Assembly: GCA_003151425.1 (NCBI GenBank)
Contig: PLXO01000163.1
Span: forward strand, 15,831 to 68,213
From: Acetobacteraceae bacterium
GTDB lineage: Bacteria; Pseudomonadota; Alphaproteobacteria; Acetobacterales; Acetobacteraceae
Length of the DNA stretch: 52,383 bases
Direction of reading: 5' to 3'
Part shown: positions 16,158-24,203 of the stretch, piece by piece
Numbering within the stretch: position 1 is the stretch's first letter
How the letters are laid out: every line of letters begins with the position of its first letter
Made by a program: the position numbers and the translations under genes
The notes under the pieces: generated by a model
The model's input: the letters and a program-made list of their open reading frames with translations, nothing else
What the model was told of the DNA's origin: nothing
Database searches by the model: none

Positions 16158-17515
16158 CGGTGTGCGACGCTGCCGCCGGGCCGGAACCTGCCGGAGGGGC
16201 CGGCACGTCGGACAGCGGCAGACCTTGGGGCAATCCCAACTTGGCGCGCGAGCAGGCTCCTCATGGCGGGACGAGCACCGGCCCGCGCACGGCGAAAGGG
16301 TTGGTGAGGCTGGCCACCGCCCACGCGACGGGCGGGACATATGCCGCGGCAAATTGGGTGCGGCACCGGTACTTCCGGGTGCTCGCTTGTCACATGCGGC
16401 TGTTCTCTGCCGCCAAGCTGGTCCGGGCCTATCTGCCGCCTGCGCTGACGGCGCGGCTGGCGACGACGCCGCCCGACTTCATGCCGCCGGTGCACGACTC
16501 GAACGCCCTCAAATCGGAAATCACGACAAAGACCCTATGGAGCGGGGGGCGGGGCCTCGGGGGGTCGTCGATGGCAAGGTCGCGTCCGGCGCTGCGGGGG
16601 CGGGCGGCGGAGCTTGAGGCGGAGCGGGAGGTGCTGGCACCGTGGCGGGCGGCGATCGCCGGGGCGCGGCTGGCCAAGCGGGAGGCGCTGGCGGAGCGTC
16701 GGGAGGCTCGAATCGCGAAATCACGACAAGGACCCTATGGAGCCTCGGTCGGTGGCCGAACCTGCTCGATGGATCGGTCGGAGGAAGCCGCCGCTGTTGA
16801 CGCTGGGTTGGGGGCGGCGCGGCTTCGTGCGATGGCGGGCGGGGAAGCTGGAATTGATGCCACGGTGGAAAACCCCTGTGGCGCGTCGAGCGGCGCGGGG
16901 ATCGGGGCGGCGGTGACTGCGCCGCAAGCAGCGGGCGGCCCGATGGGTGTAAGGGTGGGGATTCGGCGCGCAGGAGGCTTCGGTGCGACCCTGGCACCAA
17001 CCCCTCCCCCCAACCTTGGTCCGCTTCGCGGCCCAAGCCCTCAAGGGAAGGGGGAGAGTCTTTCCCTCCATGCCGTTATCCCGACGCTTATGGGGTCGAT
17101 CCTGGCCATGACGCAGTGCGCGCCGGCGGTGACCAAAAGCGCAAATCACGACAAGGACCCTATGGACCGTCGAACGGTGCGGTGGCCTTGGGGCGGGCTG
17201 AAGGGGCGGCTGTGCCGCGGCACGCCCCTCGGAGGTCTGTTGCCGGGCGTCACCCAGCCCGGCACCTGGCAGGCCGTTCTCGAGGCGTCCGATGCAGAGG
17301 AGGAATTGCTTATCTCCGCGTGCGCCGCGCCCTCCGCGGTGGATCTTGCCGACAAGCGAACGGAGCCGCCGCCCGCCTATCTGCACGGCGGATATTTCGA
17401 CACCAAGGGGCCGGCAGTTCCGGCACCGACGTCGGCCCCAACGCCGCCGCCGGATGAAAACGCGGCGAGGCATGCTTCCTTGCTTGCTTGCTGCGGCGCG
17501 CAAAGGCGACAATGA
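16154..17515 (+). CDS. HGGxSTG-domain protein (module copy 1, gene 2)
   Basis: Starts with GTG overlapping the previous stop (GTGA). The conserved part is N-terminal: GNPNLAREQAPHGGTSTGPRTAKGL around residues 27-51, then the helix HRYFRVLACHMRLFSAAKLVRAYLPPALTARL and APWRAAIAGARLAKREAL. HGGxSTG proteins are widespread in Alphaproteobacteria and have no known function; the cysteine-rich stretch usually found before HGG is missing here, while the second copy retains it. Beyond about residue 190 the reading frame runs through a decayed family A repeat and three copies of a 24-base direct repeat, so the 453-residue length and C-terminus are doubtful even though the frame stays open to 17515. Confidence 0.6.
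   Translation: MTVCDAAAGPEPAGGAGTSDSGRPWGNPNLAREQAPHGGTSTGPRTAKGLVRLATAHATGGTYAAANWVRHRYFRVLACHMRLFSAAKLVRAYLPPALTARLATTPPDFMPPVHDSNALKSEITTKTLWSGGRGLGGSSMARSRPALRGRAAELEAEREVLAPWRAAIAGARLAKREALAERREARIAKSRQGPYGASVGGRTCSMDRSEEAAAVDAGLGAARLRAMAGGEAGIDATVENPCGASSGAGIGAAVTAPQAAGGPMGVRVGIRRAGGFGATLAPTPPPNLGPLRGPSPQGKGESLSLHAVIPTLMGSILAMTQCAPAVTKSANHDKDPMDRRTVRWPWGGLKGRLCRGTPLGGLLPGVTQPGTWQAVLEASDAEEELLISACAAPSAVDLADKRTEPPPAYLHGGYFDTKGPAVPAPTSAPTPPPDENAARHASLLACCGAQRRQ
16518..17166 (+). repeat. 24-base direct repeat, three copies
   Basis: Copies at 16518-16541, 16718-16741 and 17143-17166 share AAATCACGACAA followed by (A/G)GACCCTATGGA. Spacing is 200 and 425 bases. The motif encodes NHDKDPM, but in a different reading frame at each copy relative to the gene that contains it, so conservation is at DNA level. 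Confidence 0.8.
16993..17060. repeat. family A inverted repeat, decayed
   Basis: One side, TGGCACCAACCCCTCCCCCC (16993-17012), matches the right half of the complete elements including the loop edge; the other, CCCTCAAGGGAAGGGGGAGAG (17038-17058), is shifted and the centre is replaced by unrelated sequence. It lies inside the open frame of the HGGxSTG gene. Confidence 0.65.
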
Positions 17516-17519
17516 CAGA

Positions 17520-18629
17520 ATGATGGACGAGGTGGCGCCCCTGCCGACGGCTGACCCTGTCCGCCCGTTCGCGCGGGGGGACCGGCCGCCCGCGCCCGCG
17601 TTCGCCGCCCTCGACCTTGGCACCAACAATTGCCGCATGCTGGTCGGCGCCCCCTCGGCCGACGGATTCCGCGTGCTGGACAGCTTCAGCCGGACGGTCC
17701 GCCTCGGCGAGGGACTGCACCACACCGGCTGTCTGTGTCCGTCGGCGATGGACCGGGCGATCGCCGCCATTTCCATCTGCGCGGAGCGGCTCGACCGTCG
17801 CCCGGTCCGCGCGCTGCGCGCGGTGGCCACCGAGGCGTGCCGGCGCGCCACCAACGGCGCTGCGTTCCTCGCGCGGGTGAAGCTTGAGACCGGGCTTGTG
17901 TTCAGCGTGATCTCCGCCCGCGAGGAGGCGGAGCTGGCGGTGGAGAGCTGCACGCCGCTATTGGCCGGCACCGGCCGCCGGGCGCTGCTGTTCGACATCG
18001 GCGGCGGCTCGACCGAGCTGGCCTGGGTGCGGCTGGACGCCGGCGCCGCGCCGCGGCTGATCGGCTACCTGTCGCTGCCGGTCGGCGTGGTGACCCTGGC
18101 GGAGCGGTTCGGCGCGGCCGGGTTCACCGCTGTGGGCTTCGCCGCCATGGTGGACGACGTCGCCGCCCGGCTGGCCGAATTCGAGCAGGTGCACTGCATC
18201 GCGCGCGAACTGCGCGACGGGGGGGTCACCCTGCTCGGCACCAGCGGCACGATCACCACGCTGGCCGGCGTCGCCATGGGGCTGGAGCGCTACCGGCGCG
18301 AGCTGGTGGACGGTGCGGTGCTGACCGGCGCCGCGGCCGAGGCTGCGCTGGCGGTGCTGCGGGCGCTCGGCCCGGACGGGTTGAGCGCGCATCCCTGCGT
18401 CGGGCCGGACCGGGTGGAGTTCGTGCTGCCGGGCTGCGCGGTGTTCGCGGCGATCACCCGAGTGTGGCCGGCGCCGCGCGTCGTGGTGGCCGACCGCGGG
18501 CTGCGCGAGGGCATGCTGCTGCGGCTGATGCGCGCCGACCGCGAGCGCCCGCGTTCGGTGTCCCGTTCGGCGCCGCCCCTGGCGCGGCGTTCGGCGGTGC
18601 AGCCGGGCCGAGATCCCGCCGCAGCGTGA
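17520..18629 (+). CDS. Ppx/GppA phosphatase family protein
   Basis: 369-residue member of the exopolyphosphatase/guanosine pentaphosphatase family (actin-like ATPase fold), which hydrolyses polyphosphate or pppGpp. The first phosphate-binding motif is AALDLGTNNCRMLVGAP, then ALRAVATEACRRATNG, the second motif ALLFDIGGGSTELAW, and LLGTSGTITTLAGVAMGLERY near the C-terminal half. It is at the short end of the family and lacks the C-terminal HD domain. Start at 17520 or 17523 (two adjacent ATGs). It precedes rlmE by 39 bases, a pairing common in Alphaproteobacteria. Confidence 0.92.
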   Translation: MMDEVAPLPTADPVRPFARGDRPPAPAFAALDLGTNNCRMLVGAPSADGFRVLDSFSRTVRLGEGLHHTGCLCPSAMDRAIAAISICAERLDRRPVRALRAVATEACRRATNGAAFLARVKLETGLVFSVISAREEAELAVESCTPLLAGTGRRALLFDIGGGSTELAWVRLDAGAAPRLIGYLSLPVGVVTLAERFGAAGFTAVGFAAMVDDVAARLAEFEQVHCIARELRDGGVTLLGTSGTITTLAGVAMGLERYRRELVDGAVLTGAAAEAALAVLRALGPDGLSAHPCVGPDRVEFVLPGCAVFAAITRVWPAPRVVVADRGLREGMLLRLMRADRERPRSVSRSAPPLARRSAVQPGRDPAAA

Positions 18630-18668
18630 AACCCGCTGGCGTGAAACAGCCGACATGAGACAGCGGAC

Positions 18669-19340
18669 ATGAAACAGCCCAGCGGACGCGACGCGGCGGT
18701 GACGCTGCGCACCGCGCGCGGGCGCAGCGCGGGGCAGCAGCGCTGGCTGCGGCGGCAGTTGAACGACCCCTATGTGCACGCGGCGCAGCGCGAGGGTTTT
18801 CGCTCGCGCGCCGCCTTCAAGCTGATCGAGCTCGACGAGCGCTACCATCTGATCCGCAAGGGCGCGCTGGTGCTGGACCTGGGGGCGGCGCCCGGCGGCT
18901 GGACCCAGGTCGCGTTGCAACGCGGCGCGGCGCGGGTGGTGGGGATCGACCTGCTGCCGGTCGAGCCGATCCCGGGCGCGGCGCTGCTCCAGGGCGATAT
19001 CATGGACCCCGCGCGCGAGCAGGAACTGCTGGCGCTGCTGGGGGGCAAGCCGGACCTGGTGCTGTCGGACATGGCGCCGAACACCACCGGGCATACCGGG
19101 ACCGATCACATCCGCATCATGGCGTTGGCGGAGCTGACGCTGGAGATCGCTCAGCCGATCCTGGCGGAGGGCGGCGGGTTCGTCTGCAAGCTGTTCCAGG
19201 GCGGGGCGGAGCGGGCGATGCTGGAGCGGCTGAAGCGCATCTTCCGGGTGGTTCGGCATGCCAAGCCGCCGGCGAGCCGGAAAGAGTCGAGCGAGCTGTA
19301 TGTGGTGGCGACCGGGTTTCGGGGGGTGGTGGGGCCGTAG
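18669..19340 (+). CDS. rlmE: 23S rRNA (uridine-2'-O)-methyltransferase RlmE
   Basis: 223-residue SAM-dependent methyltransferase of the FtsJ/RrmJ family that methylates the ribose of U2552 in 23S rRNA during late 50S assembly. The SAM-binding motif is DLGAAPGGW (residues 70-78), and the K-D-K-E catalytic tetrad is visible as Lys51 (SRAAFKLIELDE), Asp134 (VLSDMAPN), Lys174 (FVCKLFQGG) and Glu209 (ESSELYVVA). Length and order match the family exactly. The 39 bases between it and the Ppx gene contain short copies of GAAACAGC and include alternative ATGs, but only 18669 gives the usual N-terminus. Confidence 0.96.
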   Translation: MKQPSGRDAAVTLRTARGRSAGQQRWLRRQLNDPYVHAAQREGFRSRAAFKLIELDERYHLIRKGALVLDLGAAPGGWTQVALQRGAARVVGIDLLPVEPIPGAALLQGDIMDPAREQELLALLGGKPDLVLSDMAPNTTGHTGTDHIRIMALAELTLEIAQPILAEGGGFVCKLFQGGAERAMLERLKRIFRVVRHAKPPASRKESSELYVVATGFRGVVGP

Positions 19341-19443
19341 CTGTGGTCTCTCAACCGTTATGGCGTGGCAGAACACGATCGATGGGATCCCGCAGCGTCG
19401 GCGGTGTCGACGCGGCGCGCCGGCCTCGGCTATGATCGCGGCC

Positions 19444-19995
19444 ATGGACACCGTGCTGGACCGGCCATGGACCACGGAGACCTTCCTCGCCTGGGAAGAC
19501 CGGCAGGAAGGCAAGCATGAGTTCGACAGCCGGCATGTCATCCCGATGACCGGCGGCAGCATCGCGCACCAACGCATCGTTGGAAATCTATGGGCGGCTC
19601 TGATCGGTTTGCTCGGTGATCGAGCGCTGATGGCCATGCTGCAGATGCGGCTCCGGATCGGAACCCGCATACGCTATCCGGATGTCGCGGTCTGCGCCGG
19701 TCCGCTCGACCAGACCACACGAACGTTGACCGATGCGGTGGTGATCTTCGAGGTGTTGTCCGACGATACCGCTGCCACCGACCGGGTGGAGAAGCTGATC
19801 GACTACGCCGCGGTGCCCTCGCTACGCTGTTACGTGCTGCTGGAACAGACCGCGATGGCTGCCACCTTGTTTCAGCGGGAACCGGGCGGCGCCTGGACCG
19901 CCAGCGCCCAGACGGAAGGCGCACTGGTCCTGCCGGGCCTCGACGTTACCCTGCCGCTCGCGGAGCTGTATCAGGGGCTGACCTTCCCGGCGTAG
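19444..19995 (+). CDS. Uma2-family (PD-(D/E)XK-fold) protein
   Basis: 183-residue Uma2/DUF820 protein with a predicted restriction-endonuclease-like fold. It shows TTETFLAWEDRQEGKHEFDS, RLRIGTRIRYPDVAVCAG (metal-site Asp), VVIFEVLSDDTAATDRVEKL (Glu and Lys of the E-x-K site) and DYAAVPSLRCYVLLEQ. All expected catalytic positions are present. The biological role of Uma2 proteins is unknown. ATG 19444 is chosen; ATG 19432 is in frame and equally possible. It is 103 bases after rlmE and probably separately transcribed. Confidence 0.87.
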   Translation: MDTVLDRPWTTETFLAWEDRQEGKHEFDSRHVIPMTGGSIAHQRIVGNLWAALIGLLGDRALMAMLQMRLRIGTRIRYPDVAVCAGPLDQTTRTLTDAVVIFEVLSDDTAATDRVEKLIDYAAVPSLRCYVLLEQTAMAATLFQREPGGAWTASAQTEGALVLPGLDVTLPLAELYQGLTFPA

Positions 19996-20054
19996 CCAGG
20001 CGCGCGGGGCGGGACGGTCGGTTGCCGCCGGCGTTTGACCGGCGCGGCGCCTTG

Positions 20055-20093
20055 CCGGCGCGGTCGTCCGGCGCGGTCGTCCGGCGCGGTCGC
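20055..20093 (+). repeat. 13-base tandem repeat, three units
   Basis: Unit CCGGCGCGGTCGT at 20055-20067 and 20068-20080, and with a final C at 20081-20093, in the spacer between the two Uma2 genes. Confidence 0.85.
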
Positions 20094-20155
20094 CTGCCCG
20101 CTTCCGTGCGCCGCATCCGCTTGCCGTACGCCGGGACAACGCGCAGCTTTCCGGC

Positions 20156-20740
20156 ATGTCCACAGAGTTGAAGATGCCGTTGCGCCGCATGACCGTGGCC
20201 GAGTTCCTGGAGTGGGACTCGGGCGATCGGACCGGGGCGCTCTGGCAGTTGCGGGACGGCGAGCCGGAGATAATGGCGCCCGCCTCCGACCCCCACGGCT
20301 CCATTCAGGCCAGTTTGGCCTATCTGCTCACGGCACACCTGGACGGGCGCGGCGGACCATGTCGCGTGGTCGTGGCCCCCGGCGTTGTCCCGGCCCAACG
20401 CTCCGAGCAGAACTGTCTCGTCCCCGATCTCGGCATCACCTGCGCGCCGCCCGCGGGCGCGCGGTTGCTGCACGAGCCCGTCGTGCTGATCGAGATCCTG
20501 TCCCCGACCAACGTGTCGAAGACCCGGGCGAATGTCGTTGCCTACAGGACGATCCCAAGTGTGGTGGAAATCGTGGTCCTGCGCTCGACCTCGATCGTGG
20601 CGGAGGTCCTCCGGCGGGGCCCGGACGGCGCCTGGCCGCAGCAGCCGGACCTCATCGAGGCCGACGGCGAGCTTCGGCTCGACAGCATCGGCTTTGCCGC
20701 GCCGCTGCGCGCCGCCTATCGCAGCACCGACCTGACATAG
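20156..20740 (+). CDS. Uma2-family protein, active-site Lys replaced
   Basis: 194-residue Uma2-fold protein of a subfamily different from its neighbour. Recognisable are RRMTVAEFLEWDSGDR, LVPDLGITCAPPAG, VVLIEILSPTNVSKTRANVV and AYRTIPSVVEIVVLRST. Where the neighbour has VEKLIDY, this protein has ANVVAYR, so the canonical Lys of the E-x-K site is absent. It may be a non-nuclease or use a displaced residue. The start ATG at 20156 gives a typical N-terminus; no strong ribosome binding site is seen. Confidence 0.85.
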   Translation: MSTELKMPLRRMTVAEFLEWDSGDRTGALWQLRDGEPEIMAPASDPHGSIQASLAYLLTAHLDGRGGPCRVVVAPGVVPAQRSEQNCLVPDLGITCAPPAGARLLHEPVVLIEILSPTNVSKTRANVVAYRTIPSVVEIVVLRSTSIVAEVLRRGPDGAWPQQPDLIEADGELRLDSIGFAAPLRAAYRSTDLT

Positions 20741-20896
20741 GCTCCGGCGGCTCCATTTCGCCCCCGTCGCATGGCAGGATTGCCGCGCGGCGACCACACG
20801 TTGGTGGCAACAGCGGACGACGCCGCCCAGCTCTACGCGGCGTTGACCGGCCGCGGGTCAACAAAGCGCAACGCCCAAGCCGCATCGGGTGGGTAG

Positions 20897-21196
20897 TTAT
20901 CGCCTCTCGCGGCAGGCGAAATCCATTATGGTCGCCATCCGAGCATCGCGACTGCCCTCAGCAACATCGCCCCCAGGCTGAAAGCCACCAATCGGCTCGT
21001 CGGGATAGAACCATTGCTGCGCCGCGCGCCGGCGATCTTCCTCGCGCTGGAACGCGAGATCGGGCGCGCGCATTCGTCGCGCGCGGTGGTGCAGGGGAAA
21101 TGCGCGTGCCTAGTCGCGGCGATGGCCAAGAGCGAGGCGCAGACCCGGGCGGCGATCGCCGTACTGCGGCGCGAGGCCGGGCTGGGCCCGTCGTGA
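20897..21196 (+). pseudogene. remnant of a tetratricopeptide-repeat protein (C-terminal end)
   Basis: An open stretch without start codon encodes the end of a kinesin-light-chain-like TPR protein. RHPSIATALSNIAPRLKATN and RLVGIEPLLRRAPAIFLALE match one TPR unit (consensus HPxVAxxLNNLAxLLxATNRxxEAEPLxRRALAI), followed by the usual tail LVAAMAKSEAQTRAAIAVLR. Several consensus positions are mutated and an in-frame stop at 20894 closes the upstream side, so this is a relic. Full-length relatives carry many such units. Confidence 0.7.
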
Positions 21197-21365
21197 CGCG
21201 GCCGCATTGGCGCCTATCGGTAAATTCCCACCGATTGCCGATCCGCAGGACGAGGCTACGCACAAGGTCGTCCTCGATACTGGCGATGATCTGCCAAACG
21301 CTGGGCTGCGTGGACTGAGCGGCCGGTTCCACGATCGCGCCGATAATGTTAGTTGGCGTTGATCT

Positions 21366-21421
21366 GATTGTTAGTGAATATGTCACCAACGATCAAGCCC
21401 ACTTTCACCCGGAGTTTCATC
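21366..21421 (+). promoter_or_regulatory. leader conserved between the two LSxDLL/HGGxSTG modules, copy 2
   Basis: TTGTTAGT starts at 21368, exactly 54 bases before the ATG at 21422, followed by AATATG, TCAAGC and CACCCGGAG (21406-21414). Same order and distance as in copy 1. An earlier in-frame ATG at 21380 lies inside the conserved leader and is less likely. Confidence 0.6.
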
Positions 21422-21917
21422 ATGTTGCCTGTCAAAGCCGAACATACCCACCGCGTTACCCAGATCGCGACGCCGACCTACCGCCTCAGCGACGATCTGC
21501 TCGACCGCGTGCAGGCCGCCCTGCCGCCGATGGTCGCCAACGCCCCGCTCGCCTGGCAGCGGACGCGGCGGAAGTGGATCATCAAGGAAATCGCCGCGTT
21601 GCATCCGGCCGATGCGCTGCAGGCGGTCCTCGCCGGGCAGATCGTCATGCTTCGCCATCTGGCGGCGAGCCTGATGGGTCGGGCCGGCCTGCGCACCACT
21701 TCGCTGGCCCAGGCGCGCCAACTGGGCCGGACTGCGGCCGCGCTGATGGGGACGGGCGAGCGGCTGGAGCGCACGCTGCCGGCGGCGGCAGAAAAGCGCG
21801 GTGCCGCCGGGCGGCGCGAGGGTGGCGGACGGGTTCGGTCTGGCGGCGATGGACGCACGGTGGCGCAGCAATTCCATACAACGTGAGAACGCGCCGGCGG
21901 CGGGAGAGGCATCGTGA
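21422..21917 (+). pseudogene. LSxDLL-type gene with frameshift (module copy 2, gene 1)
   Basis: Aligns with the gene at 15255-16157: YRLSDDLLDRVQAALP, AWQRTRRKWIIKEIAALHPA, DALQAVLAGQIVMLRH and RTAAALMGTGERLERTL are in frame with the ATG at 21422. Beyond about 21785 the conserved ending VADGFGLAAMDARWRSNSIQ is in the +1 frame and ends at 21917, where it overlaps the next GTG as GTGA, exactly as in copy 1. In its own frame the gene instead runs to 21886 with non-conserved sequence (154 residues). A single-base insertion or 2-base deletion near 21781-21792 explains this; sequencing error is possible but a second frameshift follows in the partner gene. Confidence 0.7.
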
Positions 21918-22610
21918 GCGAAAGCATCAGGACTCCGACCTCCGTCGGGGCAAGCCCCATGCCGAGCCCGCCCCCGGCCTCCGCCGGAGCAGGACTCTCG
22001 GGCGCGCCAGCTTCGCGACCCGGGTGCGGGAACGGGCCGCTGCGAAACGGCAATCCTCGGGACGATCCCAACTCGGCCCCGCGCTGCGGGGCACGGACGC
22101 GCTCGGGTTGTCCGTGCCGCGCGCCGGTGATGGCGAGCGGGCGGTACCCCGCGGGTCGAGCCCGCGGGCAGGTTCCGCACGGCGGGCGCTGCACGGGGCC
22201 TCGCACGGCAGAGGGGATGGCGCGGATGATCGCCGCGCGCACCACGCTCGGGATGTACGCGGCGGCCGGCGCGCCGCAGCGGGCGGAGCAGCGGTATGTG
22301 CGGACACTGATCGTGCGGACCCGGCTGTTGTGCGCGGCGACCCCGATTGCGGGCGTATCTGCCGCCCGAGATGGCGGCGCGATTGGCGGTGGGGCCGCCG
22401 GAGTTGGCGGCGCCGATGCATCCGTCGCAGGTGGCGTTTGCGAAGCTGCGCGCAGCAATCCTACGCGGAGCCTGCCACCGGGCGCTTGACCCGGTGGTGA
22501 GAGCGGGCGTGGCGCTGCGGGCGCGTGCGGCTGTACGGCTGGCGGCGCTCCGCGGCGGCTGCGTGCAACAATTCCATGCTGAGCCTGCCAGAGCCTGCCG
22601 CCGGCCTTGA
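21914..22610 (+). pseudogene. HGGxSTG-domain gene with frameshift (module copy 2, gene 2)
   Basis: Starts with GTG at 21914. The N-terminus is a fuller version of the family: GNPRDDPNSAPRCGARTRSGC, PCRAPVMASGRYP, VPHGGRCTGPRTAEGMARMI and QRYVRTLIVRTRLLCAAT, including the cysteine pair missing from copy 1. At about 22340-22349 the frame breaks: the expected RAYLPPEMAARLAVGPPEL follows in the +1 frame, and continues APMHPSQVAFAKLRAAI to 22610. In its own frame the gene stops at 22489. Either genuine decay of both genes of this module or assembly error; the first is favoured because both genes are affected. Gene function unknown. Confidence 0.65.
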
Positions 22611-22690
22611 CCCGGTGGGGCACTTGACCCGGTGGTGAGGATGGATGGTGCGGGTGGGTTTGGCGCTCAGGGTCCGCGGCCCGTGCCGCG

Positions 22691-22723
22691 ACGGATGGCC
22701 GGATCAAGCCCGGCCATGACGGG
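22691..22723. repeat. family C interspersed repeat
   Basis: ATGGCCGG-ATCAAGCCCGGCCATGACGG: a short palindromic element (GGCCGG...CCGGCC) of a type repeated across the window, here in the spacer before the Rieske gene. The remaining spacer (22611-22896) shows no gene. Confidence 0.75.
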
Positions 22724-22896
22724 CGGAGACAGCCCGGGGGAGAAGGCCCCAGTCCTCGTGTTCCGTCCGACCGGCTTCGCGTGTGGATCGCGTATTTCTT
22801 CCGCTCGCGCTCGCGCCGCGCTAAGCTCCCCAGGTCCAACCGGGCACAGCCCGAGCAAAACGTACCCGTCCAGGGTCCAGGAAGGAGGCGTCGAAA

Positions 22897-24174
22897 ATGC
22901 TTTCACGTGAGGAGAATGAAATCGTCACCCGCGTCGGGCCGGGGGCGCCGATGGGCAAGACGATGCGCATGTATTGGATGCCCGCCCTGCTGTCGCACGA
23001 GATCGCCGAACCCGACAGCGCCCCGGTCCGGGTCCGCCTGTTGGGCGAGGACCTGGTGGCGTTCCGCGACACCGCCGGGCGCATCGGGCTGCTGGAGGAA
23101 TTCTGCCCGCACCGCCGCGTGTCGCTATACTTCGGCCGCAACGAGGAATGCGGGCTGCGCTGCATCTACCACGGCTGGAAGTTCGACGTGGACGGCGGTT
23201 GCATCGACATGATGAACGAGCCGCCGGAATACGACTTCAAGCACAAGATCCGCACGACAGCCTATCCGACCTGCGAGCTTGGCGGCATCGTCTGGGCCTA
23301 TCTCGGCCCGCCCGAGCGCATCCCGGCGCTGCCGAAATTCGCCTGGACCCAGGTGCCGGCAACCCATCGCCACGTCACCAAGGTGGTCGAGGAGTGCAAC
23401 TGGTTGCAGGGGCTGGAAGGCGGGCTGGACACCTCGCACGCGCCGATCCTGCACCGGCTGATCAGCGAGACCTCGACGCGCGGTGGGTTCAAGCCGTCCA
23501 GCCCGTTCGTCGCCGGCAAGGCGCCCAACCTTGTGGTGGACCTGACCGACTACGGCTACCAGTACGCCGGCATCCGCGCGCTGGGCGAGGACAAGGTGCA
23601 CATCCGCACCTATCACTTCGTCATGCCGTTCCACCAGGTCCGCCCGCACAAGTCCGAGCGCGGCTACGAGATGGACGCCGGGCATTGTTGGGTGCCGATC
23701 GATGACGAAACGACCATGGTCTACAACTGGTCCTTCAGCACCACCGACGAGCCGCTGGATGAGGAAGACCGGCTGGAACGCAGCCTCGGCAACGGGCCGA
23801 TCCATGTCGATCAGGCAACATTCCGCTCGAAGGCCAACCGGTCGAACGACTACGGGCTGGACCGCACGGTGCAGCGCACCGAAAGCTTCTCCGGCATCGA
23901 CGGGATCAACGCGCAGGATCGCGCGCTGCAGGAAAGCATGGGGCCGATCGTCGATCGCTCGAAGGAGCATCTCGGGCCGGCCGACAAGGCGATCATCCAG
24001 GCGCGCAAGTTGCTGCGCGAGGCGGTGCGCACCGTCGCCGCCGGGGGCACGCCGAGCGGGGTCGGCACCAGCTACTATACGATGCGCGCGCGCGAGGCGG
24101 TGCTGCCGCGCGAGGTGGATTGGCGCCGGGAGCTGACGCCTGACATGCAGGAGGTGGCGCTGCAGACGGTCTGA
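22897..24174 (+). CDS. Rieske 2Fe-2S aromatic-ring oxygenase, alpha subunit
   Basis: 425-residue Rieske non-heme iron oxygenase of the phthalate-dioxygenase-like class, which hydroxylates or demethylates aromatic substrates. The Rieske ligands are Cys70-x-His72 (EFCPHRRVSLYFG) and Cys89-x2-His92 (RCIYHGWKFDVDG). The catalytic iron site is in GGLDTSHAPILHRL (Asp178, His181, His186). GGAAGGAGG precedes the ATG. No ferredoxin reductase gene is adjacent, so electrons must come from a partner encoded elsewhere. Next to it, convergent, lies a Bug-type binding protein that might bind the substrate or a related organic acid; this is inference. Confidence 0.92.
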   Translation: MLSREENEIVTRVGPGAPMGKTMRMYWMPALLSHEIAEPDSAPVRVRLLGEDLVAFRDTAGRIGLLEEFCPHRRVSLYFGRNEECGLRCIYHGWKFDVDGGCIDMMNEPPEYDFKHKIRTTAYPTCELGGIVWAYLGPPERIPALPKFAWTQVPATHRHVTKVVEECNWLQGLEGGLDTSHAPILHRLISETSTRGGFKPSSPFVAGKAPNLVVDLTDYGYQYAGIRALGEDKVHIRTYHFVMPFHQVRPHKSERGYEMDAGHCWVPIDDETTMVYNWSFSTTDEPLDEEDRLERSLGNGPIHVDQATFRSKANRSNDYGLDRTVQRTESFSGIDGINAQDRALQESMGPIVDRSKEHLGPADKAIIQARKLLREAVRTVAAGGTPSGVGTSYYTMRAREAVLPREVDWRRELTPDMQEVALQTV

Positions 24175-24203
24175 CGCGACTCGCAGCTTCTTGTCGACGC
24201 GCC

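Noticed and set aside
20771..20896. A 41-codon open frame ending just before the TPR relic
   Set aside because: No recognisable motif and no ribosome binding site; could be part of the same relic but too short to support.
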